Position numbers and translations under genes: made by a program
Part shown: positions 12,541 to 23,625 of the stretch, piece by piece
Numbering within the stretch: position 1 is the first letter of the stretch
Layout of the letters: the number at the start of each line of letters is the position of its first letter
Source of the DNA: Certhia americana
Taxonomy: Eukaryota; Chordata; Aves; Passeriformes; Certhiidae
Reading direction: 5' to 3'
Length of the DNA stretch: 64,000 nucleotides
NCBI GenBank assembly: GCA_018697195.1
Contig: CM031857.1
Span: 58,276,149-58,340,148, forward strand
Notes under the pieces: generated by a model
Told to the model about the DNA's origin: nothing
Database searches by the model: none
The model's input: only the letters and a program-made list of their open reading frames with translations

Positions 12541-14418
12541 TGTTACTCTAGACTGCCACATTTTCTCTACTGATAGGCACTATCTTATGTAATCACTACT
12601 AAGTCACTGATTAGTTGGAGGATCCAAGGTGCTTCTCCAGAAACGTCAGCGTGTTCTAAACTTCATCTACATGCTGACATGGGGATACTCACATACATTT
12701 GAAAACCTTAAAGTTCCACTTATTAAAATAAAGAGAAAAGTCCGTAATTGCAGAGTTATCAGTGTGGGTTTCTACAAAGCTCTAAGATCAATATTAATTT
12801 TAAAACTTATGGGGAAGCAAGCTGAGGTGGACTAGACACTTGAAAAAGAAGGGTCATTGCATTAAAATAGTTTTCCTGACTTATTTTCTGGTTCCCTAGT
12901 CTATATATCCCCTATATAAAACACGTTGTCTCAAATTAGCTGCATTTGATAATGTACTAGCTCCTTTATTTATATTCCTTACCTTAGAGGAATCATAAAA
13001 GTGTGGTAAAAGTCTGACAAGAGGAAATATTTTATTAAGAAAAGACTAAAGTGTTGTCAAATCTACTTTTCCTGTTACTTTTCTGAGAGGAGACAAGAAA
13101 TGATAGTCAGAGAACAAACAAATTAAATATTTATAACAAATGCTTTACCAAGATTTTTAATCTAAAAGTTGTCTTATGTTTAAATTTAGTCACTTTCTAA
13201 GGTTACTCAGTCAGGTATCAATCTTTGTAATGTACCTAATCTAAAAGACCACTACTCTTATTATTGTAAAAAGACATCACATATTTCACACTGTGAGTAA
13301 ACAAAGTTGCTTAACAAGATACTCAGGCACAGGGTCATAAAACTTGGTGCATACATAAAGAGTGTTTAATCCTATTGCAGTTTGCGAAAGTAGTGGTATT
13401 TAGTCAGTCTATAGAATTGGGCAAAATTTGCTTTCTGACCTTCTAAATATTGCAGACCATAATGAAATAGCTGGAAAAATATTAAACAAAGCTGCAGATG
13501 GCTCCACCATGAAAGTGATCTAGATTCTTTTTGACACTCAGATAGCATATACCTTGTTAGTTTGCTTTAACTGATGTCACACCTCTACTGTTTATATTGC
13601 AGTGGTACAGGTATGGAATTATATTCCTTCTAGGGTGTGGATGAAGTCCAAAGAAAAACTGTATCTTATTTCCTTCCATCAAACATGGAAGTTTCTGGTG
13701 TATTTTCAGTATTAGCAAGCAATGAGCCAAATGCACACCTAAGGTATGCATACTCTGCATTGCATTTGGTGATATTTTAGCTTAGTGGTACTTGGTCTCC
13801 TGTCTAACCTGATCGTTTTAAAATGTACATGTAGTATGTATTCTAATATGGATATCTAGAGAGAACAGTTCTACAGAGTTTAACAGCTTGAGGGATCAAA
13901 AACACAGGGAATCAACATCCTATGGAAAAGAGAGCATTCAAAGTAGAAGATGTATTTAGAGCAGGCAAGTTCCCCATTAAATTACTTTCTTTTGTTGTTT
14001 TCTGATGCAGAGAAATGTTTCCTTATTAACAAGGACAGGGCTAATTTTATCATTAAGGCGGGTACATGATTCACAACTTGGTACAAGCACATTGATGTTT
14101 AAATGTGCAACTACAGCCTGTGAAGGCCAAAATGAGATCTCTTGAAAGCAGTCAGCTTAGATACTAGTAGCAGTATACAAGAAAGGCTGCCTAACCTTCC
14201 TAATTTCCTTCTTAATTTCCTAAATGTAACTTCTGCACCTTGAGACTATAATGCATCCAACATTATCCTCTGAATACTTATCCAGTATTTCATAGCACAC
14301 TTACTCTGGCATCTATGTTGTCATGGATAGACTGCCAGAAGTTCCAAGGTTTGGAAGGTTAGCTGGTTTGACTTTTTCCTTGTATATTTACATGAACCTC
14401 TGTTTCACTTTTGAACTG

Positions 14419-14520
14419 AAAAAAAAACCCCAAACCCCCCAAAAACCCCCAAAACAAACAAAAAAACCCCAAACAAACCCCCAAAAAACCAAAAACCCAA
14501 AAAACAAAAAACAACAAAAA
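14419..14520. repeat. A/C-rich tract with long C runs
   Basis: Starting in an A run after a 'gaactg' unit, the plus strand is alternating A and C runs, including CCCC-AAA-CCCCCC-AAAAA-CCCCC at about 14427-14450. The minus strand is G4T4-like. It cannot be a vertebrate telomere relic, which would be TTAGGG. It may form G-quadruplexes on the minus strand. Confidence 0.85.
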
Positions 14521-17500
14521 ACTCTCTACCTCTGGAATAGTGCCAGCCTTTCTTTGAAGTAGAGTTAGAACAATCTTAATATTAAATACTGTGCAATTCT
14601 GTTGCCATATAATGAGTTTTTGAAAATGTAAATAATTTTCATAACAGTAGGGGAATAAATGCTGAATGCTGCATACTAAGGTCTGTTGTGTTTTGCATTG
14701 TAAATAAGGATATCTGTGTATTCCTGCACGGTGCAATGCAATTCCATGTAATGAATGTCCAAACAGCCTAGGATGTATATAACAAACTGTGCAGTATTGG
14801 ATAGAGATATACACTTGGGTCTTGGCATCAGCACAGTCTCCTAACAGGATTATTTGGCTCGGGCACAGCATGATGCTGTGCCAGAGCCAACAGTGCTACT
14901 GCTTGTTCCAGATCTGTCTTTTGCTGGGTTGGCTTGAATATCTCTGTATGGGACTGAGTAATGCAGTGTATATCTGTATACATCATGAACCCACTCTTGA
15001 TTTCTTGTATTTAAGTGCAGTTTTTTAAGTGATGTAACAGTTTTGCTGTTATACTGTGTTTGATTTTAACATATTTATTTACACAAATTAAAATTATTTA
15101 TTATATGTTGGATGAAAATGAGCTTCCAGCAGAAACCTCTGAGAAAGGATGTTTCACTCATGCATCAACTTCATTAGAAAGATTCATCAGAATGAATCAA
15201 CATTCACCCCAAATGAAGGTGAGTTAATTTCTCATTTACTTGAAAATGAAAACAAAATAAGGAAGGCATTTTTGGTAATCTATGGTTGTATCCATTAACA
15301 ATTACATGTTTTTTTTGTTTATTATTTGGAGTGGAAGATAATCAAAAGTTTTCCCTTGTTCTCCCTCCAGAACAGCTGGAATAATAACATTCCTTAGGGG
15401 GAAAAATTTCTAAGTAAAACCACATGCAGACCATTTTACTGCAGTGATAGAAAACCCACCAGCCATGGCTACATATTGTGAATAAAAGTATGGGCATATA
15501 AACAAGATATCTTGAAGCTGTCTGTGTAGTTAATAGCAAAAGATAAGATAACATGTCAGATAACTAACTACAGTTTAACAACATCCAGATGCACTTTTTT
15601 ACCCTCTTTAAGGTAGCTGATATGGGAGCATAGATGAATAAACTCTATCACATTTACTATATAGTTGAATTTTCCTATAGCTTCCTTTATTTGTAATTAG
15701 ATATAGCACATAGTTAATATGCTATTGATTCAGACTTTTGCTTACTTCATGTTATAGTAGCTGCATGCTAAAAGTGAGACCTTGACTAGACCTTCATATA
15801 CAACTTGCAATCTATTCCTGGTTATCCTATTGACTGGCCATTATGTTTGGATCAATCATCATAAACCTGACTAAATGGTATCATTCCCAATTTACCAGGC
15901 TGAATGTAAAATACTCCAAGCTTTCCCTAGCTTTCAGTGTTGGACAGAAGAACAGAACTGAGGTATACAATTTGGTTCTTGATTACTGGGTTCCATTGAG
16001 TCTGGTAGCTATGCCACTTCTCAGTAGATTTTCAGCTGATGAAATTTAGTCTTCTCATACTCTAAGATTCCTGACAATTCTTGATAAAAACAAGACACAA
16101 GCCTTGTTATAATCAGTAGCCTCTAAAGTAACTTCTTTGTAGTTGCAAATGTCCATCAGCAAATAAATCCCATTATGACTGACTAAGTCATTATATATGG
16201 GGAATTTGAGTTTCTAAGTATGTCTTTTAAATGTGCAGCTGAATCTATCTGAGCCAATAGTTCTGTTTGTCTTTTGCCAGTTTTGGAGGAAGCACACAAC
16301 TTAGAAATGCAACAGGCACTTACTGCTTAAAATTTAAGATCTGCATGACCATTGTTAATAAGTGATTAGATTCTTATCTCAAAGGGAAACAGATCAAATG
16401 ATGTTTTATAATTAAAGAAATGCCAGTGACTAAGGTATTAATATTATTATAAATATGAAGAGAAATTGTATATTTATAGCTTCAACTCTTCACTCTCAAC
16501 AAAGTCATCTCCTCTCCTGGTGACAATTCCTCAGTACCAATTTATCAATAAGGAACTCCAAAAGTGTCCTACAGGGGAGATTCATACTTGTGCAAACAAA
16601 TTTTTAAAATAGAGGTCTTAAAACATTTAAATGTAATACATTTTTTTAAACAAAATTTAAATCCACCAAAGGCGGCTTATTCCTTTCAAATGTTTGTTTC
16701 TTTATTTGTTTGGCTGATTTCTGATTCCTTAAATTTGGAGATTTGCAGCAGACAGTCAAGATTGTAGGGAAAAAACCCCCAAACAATCCACCCCAAGCCC
16801 TGTGTGATGGAATCATCAAAGGAGAGAATAGCACAATAATAATGGAAATAATAATGGAAAGCCCTGCAATTATCAGACATCTATCCTTTTTAGCATCCTT
16901 CATTCTTTTTATTATTACTGAGGTGCTAAAAAGTTCAAGGCATAGGAAGTCTAATAAGCTTTTAAAAGTGTTTTGTTTCTTTACATTGTTGAGATTTTTA
17001 CTGGCATTTAGCATCCTTTAAAAATGTTTGTCATATCAAAACAATTGTATTCACTTATGTTCATAAAAAAATGTGGGTTTTTCCTGTTTTGTTGTGCTGC
17101 ATGTGTTATGAATTTACTGATAATAGGACTCTGACATGAAGAGGCACCTGTTTTACTGTGGAATTATATAGTGATAATTTAATATAAATAATCTTCCTGG
17201 TGTTAAGAAACCAAACAAATCAAAATAATGTTGCTATTTTGAAGGCCTATCAACAAGCTCTCTTTAACCTTTGTTAAAAGCCTCATGTTTACTATGCATC
17301 AGCTTAAAGGATCTAGATAAATGAATTAATTCACCTTTATCCCCTTGAGAAACACTATTGATTTTTATGAAAATGAATTAAACATTCACTATCAATTAAG
17401 TTCTGTGTTTGCTTTTTCAGAAGAGCTATCTTCTCACTAAATGAGAAATTTACCTGCCAACAAACACAATAGACTGTTGTGCTGTCCACATATTGGCATA

Positions 17501-20500
17501 CATATTGGATAAACAAAACCCAATTACACTCCTGCTTATACTGCATCAAGATTACACATTATGTGCAGAACTCTTTTTTCAAGAAGCAAATTGCATCATT
17601 TATCCTAGGTTTCTTTATTGTTTAAAGATGTAGAAAATTAAGTTATTGAGAAGCTTAGCCTTGTGAAAAAATAATAAAAGATGAAAATAACAAAGTCTTC
17701 TTGCTACATGTAGCTTACATTTTATTTTTGCCCACCAACTATATCAGTTCCTCTTTTTTTTATTATGTTCTGTGATTATAAGTAAATTATTTGGACTTTG
17801 TATTATTAAAATGACTTTTTCCTACAGCTGACTTGCAGCAACTCTCTGGGACAATCTTGAGCCTTTCTTCCTATCTTTTCTCTCCTTTGATTTACACTAC
17901 TAAATTTGATCCTAGATGTTTCTTTTTCTTATTATTCCCTTTGAAGTAGTAGTTTGTAGAAGTCTGGATGGAAGCCATAAAAACATTATTCCTTTTGAGA
18001 GCAACTGATTAATACAAAAACATAGCCTGGAAAGAGACAACATCTTTCTTGAGCAGTAAATAGATAAATGACACAGCAATATAGAGCAAACAGGATGGTA
18101 GTGTAACTCCTAGGAGTGACACATGCAAAAAATAGCAGAAGAAAATATTTTGGGATGAGTCTTCACTGAAAATGGACTTTTTTTGAAACCACAGACTGTT
18201 TTCAAAACTACTAAGCTTTACAAATAAAGCTTTAGCAAGTAACTTAAATAATTTACTTTTTAGCTTTGACTTATCTTGAATAACCATATTCTACCATCTA
18301 TTTTCAGCATTTAGTTTCTTTTTGTATGTTACTATATCTCTAGTGTGTGTACTGCATTTGCTGTTCCTTTAAAAATTTCCATTAATGTATAAAGCAATAA
18401 AATTAGTAGGCTTCACATCTTATTTACTCACTTTTCAGTATTCAGAGGCATATCTGAGAGATATTTTATTTGCATTCTTGTGTTCTTGTGGTTTTATTTT
18501 TGCTTGTTTAAGTGACTGATCTTGTTAAATCAAAAGTGAAGAGACACTATGAAATAACAACAAGTAGAGGTTAATAACAGGCATAATTTCCCTTCCTACT
18601 AGATTTTCAATTACTGAAAGAAAAAAAAAAAATCTCCACTAGAAAACGAGTCTTTTCCTTATTTGTGTACAAGTCCAATGTCACACAGAGGTGCAATCAT
18701 TGACTTCCGGCTTAAAGATTTTTGTTGTCTTCCAGGGAACCTCTGTAATACCTGGAATAACACTACATCCTTTTGCAACAGTATCAAGAATATTCAGCAA
18801 GTTTAAGAAGATAAGATAACGAATTTTTGAATTCTGAAAAATGTTAGCATGAATTATGGGATTCAGTTTTTCTCCTATCTTATTTAATTTTAATTAGTTC
18901 TTAAATTATGTGAAATCTAATCTGTGCCATTCTCACAATTAGTTCTTTCTGCCTTAGGGATATGCTCCATTCATGATTTAATCGAAGGGTTCTAGCTGTA
19001 ATCATGAATCAGAAAAAAAAATAATCTTCAGCTTTGCTCAGAATTCAAGTACATCCTCTCAAGAAGACATAGCAAAGATTCCTGCACACATGTATGTTTT
19101 AAGATTCTTTCAAATTCTTGGCTTTTGATTGAGCTGAATCTCTTAGAGACAACTCTGCATGAGCCTAAATATAATTAGAAAAAATATTAAGTTGCTCACT
19201 TTTCACTTGTTTTTTTTTAACAGCAATCCATAGAGAAAATCTATTTTTAAATATGCAAGCCTTCACTGTAAGATATTCCTTGGCCGAGTAAAATGTTACA
19301 TAGTCAGAAAATTGCTCAAAACACCAGTTTTGAGAAGTTTACAACTATAATCACTAACTTATGACCTTGCAAAATTAGTTGCAATACTTTTCAAGTATTC
19401 TAAAACCAAGAGCCATACTTACAAGAGAGTTATTAAAATGCTTTATTTCACAGGATATCAACTCAAGGATGACAAACCTTTGTAAAGATATTTTTGGAGG
19501 TGTGCTCCCTTCCTTTATGGATTCCATCGTTCCCTCTAGAATTAAATCAAAATCATTAGCTTCAGATTCTCACATTTTTTGTGATTTTTTGTCTGCAGAA
19601 GGGAAGGAAAGAAAAAAAAAAGCCAAAATAATCAAAGATCACACTAGTGAGATTGTCTCCTTAATCCCTTAATCCACAGTGGAGATCTTTTCAAAAAGAC
19701 ATGTTAAACTAAAGAAAAATAAATCTGGTTATGGAGAGAAACAAAATAAACACATTCTTTGGTATTTTTCTTTTTCTCACTTTGTAAAATCACATAAAAA
19801 TTAATCAAAGAAAAATCACCAATTTATACATGGGTATCATGCGCACCATTTATTTATCTTTAGAATATGGTTCTCTAGAGTAAAGCTTGTACTCTTTTCC
19901 TATTGTCCAAAGAAGATTTTGGTAAAAATTGACAAGACATTTGGTAAAAATGTGAAGAATATTCTCTCTGTGAAAATAAGTTCCCATGGAAGAAAATTTT
20001 CCTCTTTTTGTTATATCTGTAAATTTCATTGTACAGAGCTATGGCACTCAGAGTTTGTGGATGGGTGTGGTTGGATTTGGTAAGATAGGAACCAGAAAGA
20101 TGACTGAAGATCCCAGAGACAATATTTGATTGGGTTTTTTGTTTTTGTTTCAGCTCTTAAAATATCTTTTATGTACTTAGGGGGTACAAATTTCTGGATC
20201 TTTCTTAGTCACGCTACATATTTTCCTCATTCGCAAATCCACTGAAATCCCAAAACTAATATCTAAATAATTTTTTTCCCAAATTCAGCACAATAAAATA
20301 TTAATTTGTGTACACTTTTTGTCTATTATCCATACAATTTTATTGCTTATATTCTCTAATGGTCTATTAAAAATGCTACTTCTGACAAAAGATTAACATT
20401 AGTTTCCAGTGCTTCCAATATTTCAAATTTAATGTAAGTTTTTAAGTAAATTCAAGTCATATCTCTTAAAAAAGAATGCTAAGTGTCTTGTTAAAATTCA

Positions 20501-20923
20501 ATATTTTTCATTAAATATTATCTATGCATCTGATCAGTTGCATTAAAAATATCTGTCAGAAAAAACCCTAAACACCTCACATGGTAATATTAATTTAGGA
20601 TATGATGTTAATGAGTCTAATAAAATACTAAGAAGTGATGAAGGGATATATACAACTAAATCCCCATTTAAACTAAAGTTCAAGCATATCCTACCAGCCA
20701 GTTAAAAAAAAAGTTTTTCTGAATCGTAATTGAAGCTAAGCCTAAACAAGTGAACAAATATGATTAAGAACTCCAGAAAAAAAATTAGCCATGTTAATTC
20801 CTTCCTATTTTATCAGCTGGACACAACTAAGTTCCTGTATAGCATTTAGTCATGTGGTTTTCCTGAAATTCATATACTTTGATGATTGTGCCCCATATTG
20901 TTATTTTCTTAGTGTTGAAACTC

Positions 20924-21658
20924 TGTCTTGGTTTGGAAAGACAGGAGTGTCTGCTAGGAACCAAAAAAAAGGAAACTTCCCTTGGGGTTTGTTATAATTC
21001 CAAAATTAAAGGGGGGGTCTCAGGCAACGATAAGGAGGGTAGGAATAACAGTTCTTTACTAGTTAGTCTAACAAGGTAAATTAACAATAATTACAATATT
21101 GACAACAAACAGAACTAGAGAAGAAAAAAAAAAGGGAAGAAAAAAAAAACCAAAACAACAAATCAGTCACAGTTTTTCCTCTGGTAACCCCCCACCCCCC
21201 TCAGTACCGTCACAAGCTAATAGGGCTAGCAGCAGCTCTAGGAGGGTGAGATGATTCCAAGGGTTCACAGTGGCTGGAGCTGTTGGAAAAGTGTCCCAGC
21301 TGTCAGGGGCTGTAGAAACACAGCGTGGGGAGACCTCGAGCATAACTGAAGAAACTGTGGGTGCAGGGCAGGGAGGAAACGGGTTCCCAAAATCCCGGGG
21401 GACACACGAAGAGACGGTGGTCCAACGGAGTCCCAGGTGAAGGGAATGGTGAGAGCTCTCTGCCTCACCGAGACGAGCAGCACTGGCCGTCCCCCCAGAG
21501 CAGAAAAACTGCCCCGAGCGAAGTGAAATCAATGTCTCTGGGTAGCTGCTTCTTTTGTTTCACCCTGAGCACCCATAAGTACCGAAAAGCACCCAGCCAT
21601 TAGCTTCTTAGCAACTTCTGGGAAAAAATTCTATAAGAAATCAACCCAACACCCAACA
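20924..21658 (-). mobile_element. Solo LTR, ERV, same family as 58604-59320
   Basis: A 735-bp block with LTR termini: the plus strand starts TGTCTTGGTTTGG and ends CCCAACA, so on the sense (minus) strand it runs TGTTGGG...AAGACA. ACTC flanks it on both sides (20920-20923 and 21659-21662), consistent with a 4-bp target duplication. Read on the minus strand, an AGTAAA poly(A)-signal-like hexamer (21055-21060) begins a 3' block with 'gaactgttattcct', 'ttgcctgaga', 'aattataacaa' and 'tagcagacac'. The same order occurs in the LTR at 58604. Many CpG sites remain (for example 21390-21530), which suggests a fairly recent insertion. No gag, pol or env sequence adjoins, so it is solitary. Frames of 72-121 codons inside it are not genes. 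Confidence 0.85.
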
Positions 21659-21798
21659 ACTCTAAAGCAGTCTTGACCATATATACAACATTTAATTTCA
21701 CAGTATTTAAAAAAACCAAAACTCAACCATCTTTACAAAGGTAAAATGCTCTTTGAGTCTAAAATAGAGTATCATTATTTGCGTTGATATTGATGACA

Positions 21799-22226
21799 GT
21801 GGTGAAGGGCCTTGAGGGGAAGCTGTGTGAGGAGCAGCTGAGGTCCCTTGGTCTGTTCAGCCTGGAGGAGACTGAGGGGAGAGCTCATTGCAGTTACAGC
21901 TTCCTCATGAGGGGGAAGAGGAGGGGCAGGAACTGATTTCTTCTCTGTGGTGACCAGTGACAGGATCCCAGGGAATGGCCTGAAGCTGTGTCAGGGGAGG
22001 TTTAGGTTGGATATCAGAAAAAGTCTCTTCAGACAGAGAGTGTTTGGGCACTGGAACAGGTTCCCCAGGGAAGTAGTCACAGCACCAAGCCTGAGAGAGG
22101 TCAAGAAGCATTTGGACAATGTTCTCAGGCACCTGGTGTTACCCTTGGGAATGTCCTGTGCAAGGCCATGAGTTGGACTCCATGATCCTGATGGATCCCT
22201 TCCAACTTAGAGTATTCTATGATTCC
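21799..22226 (+). mobile_element. CR1 LINE, 3' fragment
   Basis: CR1 blocks in order: 'tgtgaggagcagctgaggtc', 'tctgttcagcctggaggag', 'gaatggcctgaagctgtgtc', 'ggggaggtttaggttggata', 'cactggaacaggttccccag', 'ggactccatgatcctgatgg' and a terminal 'ttctatgattc' at 22217-22226. Relative to other CR1 pieces here it is only moderately diverged. It starts about 140 bp after the end of the solo LTR. Open frames at 21905-22171 are in this tail region. Confidence 0.93.
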
Positions 22227-22380
22227 ATGGCTATTCTTTTATGGATTTCTCTCTTAGGGTCTTCAGAAACATTAGGAAAACTATCTTGTTCCAGAAAGAG
22301 ATATTACCGTGTATGAAAAGATGGGTAAAAATTAGAGTATGAAGTAGAGAGGTGTGAAAGTGGAGAAAATTATTACTGGC

Positions 22381-22466
22381 TCAAAAAAAAAAAAAAAAAC
22401 AACAAACCCCCCCCCCCCCCAAAAAAACCCCCAAAAAACAAAAAAAAAAAAAAAAAAAAAAAAAAA
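22381..22466. repeat. A-run and C-run tract ending at gap
   Basis: A run of A, then mixed 'caacaaa', then a run of about 17 C, then further A and C runs and a final A run that stops where the N block begins. Homopolymers of this kind are hard to sequence, and the tract is the likely cause of the gap. Confidence 0.9.
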
Positions 22467-22566
22467 NNNNNNNNNNNNNNNNNNNNNNNNNNNNNNNNNN
22501 NNNNNNNNNNNNNNNNNNNNNNNNNNNNNNNNNNNNNNNNNNNNNNNNNNNNNNNNNNNNNNNNNN
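22467..22566. other. Assembly gap, 100 N
   Basis: Exactly 100 unknown bases, a conventional placeholder length, so the true size is not known. Frames drawn across it (22332-22636) are artefacts. Confidence 0.99.
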
Positions 22567-23567
22567 CACAACAAAAAAAGGAGTAAAGGGGGGCAAGGCA
22601 AATTCTGCAGAAAGTGGGGCATGCACTGATGCTCACCCCACTCCTCTGGAGCCTCTAGTCCAGCCCAGAATGGTTGTCAGTCACTGGCACACCTGGGATA
22701 GTGGAAGCAATGCCCCACACCCCACCCCTTGAGCCCCAGTCTAGCCCCAGATTGGCTGGATGACCAGAAGCCCCAAATGGGGGTAAAAGGAGTGGAGGAT
22801 GTGGGCACAGGAGGTCTGTGCAGGTAAAACCCATTGCCCTGAGATGCAAGTGGTAATGCCCCTCTTGTCCTTGGCTTGTATGACAGCTGAGAATGCACTA
22901 GGATGCAAGGCAGTAGCTATATCATGCTTTTCTCTCTTATTCTCTCTTTCACTTATTTTCTACTCCTAATTTCCTCTTCTTAAGACATAGGCAATTTAAG
23001 GTCAGATGGGTAGAGTTTGCTAAATTGAAGCTCTGTGAAATTCTACATTTTAATTGAATATTTATTTTAAATGTTGCCAATTTCTCGATGTTCTAAAACT
23101 TGTCTGTAAAGTTTGGTTTTGAACCTCCTGGGAACTTTTATCAAGTTCTCCTTTGTACTCACCTCAAAGAAGAGTAGTATCTTAAGGCCCCTTTTGATAA
23201 ACTTGGTAAGTGAGGACCTGGGCTCACGAAGAGGCCGGATTAATAAATATTTTGGTAACCTATTTACTTTTAGCCTTTTACTTCAGATAGATAGTTTGGA
23301 TACAAACTTAAGCTATGTTGTAACTATGTGAAAAGTCTGTGAAAATCTGTATACTGGAAAACAGTCACACTGATGCTAGTTGGCAGCAAATATGTATCAC
23401 CTTGTTTCTGAATAAGAATATTCGGGGTTTGATCATTGTGCATAGATTTTTTTTATTATTATTATATTAGGAGTTGTGGTGTTTATGTTAGAAGTATTAT
23501 TTCTTGGCATTCTATACAGAATACTACACCTGATCCTCCATTCTATTTGAACAGTGACAAGTCTTAT
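22567..23567. other. Noncoding stretch after the gap
   Basis: The first 330 bases (22567-22900) are noticeably richer in G and C than the surroundings. They include blocks such as 'ctccagcccc' variants and 'gaggatgtgggcacaggagg', which may be the remains of a repeat that I cannot name. The rest is AT-rich with a small ATT microsatellite at about 23455-23466. No gene seen. Confidence 0.45.
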
Positions 23568-23625
23568 TGAGGTTGGATCAGATGACCTCCTGAGGTTCCT
23601 TCAGAGTTAAATTATCCTGTGATTT
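23568..23625 (+). mobile_element. CR1 LINE, minimal 3' end
   Basis: The sequence 'gaggttggatcagatgacct' followed by 'cctgaggttccttcagagtt' and 'atcctgtgattt' matches the last ~60 bases of a CR1 ('gttggactagatgacct ... ggtcccttccaac ... ctgtgatt'). Too short to place in a subfamily. Confidence 0.7.

Larger units (their letters stand above)
9089..20923. other. Long repeat-poor noncoding interval
   Basis: Nearly 12 kb without a CR1, LTR or SINE that I can recognise, and without a convincing exon. It contains only small local structures: a 24-bp-period duplication at 12497-12540, a CTTRCTTTCTTA-like pyrimidine patch near 10500-10550, an A/C-rich tract at 14419-14520 and short A or T runs. The longest frame (170 codons, minus, 14359-14871) reads through the A/C-rich tract and gives a low-complexity tail, so I do not call it a gene. 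Confidence 0.5.

Noticed and set aside
14419..14520. Interstitial telomere repeat
   Set aside because: Vertebrate telomeres are TTAGGG; this tract is irregular G4T4-like and reads as simple low-complexity sequence.
14359..14871. Longest frame in the window (170 codons, minus strand)
   Set aside because: Its C-terminal third is translated from the A/C-rich tract, giving a Phe/Leu/Gly-rich low-complexity tail, and the rest has no recognisable domain.
21167..21532. 121-codon Ser/Pro-rich minus-strand frame
   Set aside because: It lies wholly inside the solo LTR at 20924-21658, where no viral gene is expected.
22332..22636. Frames of 81-96 codons crossing 22467-22566
   Set aside because: They read through the N block and homopolymers; they are assembly artefacts.
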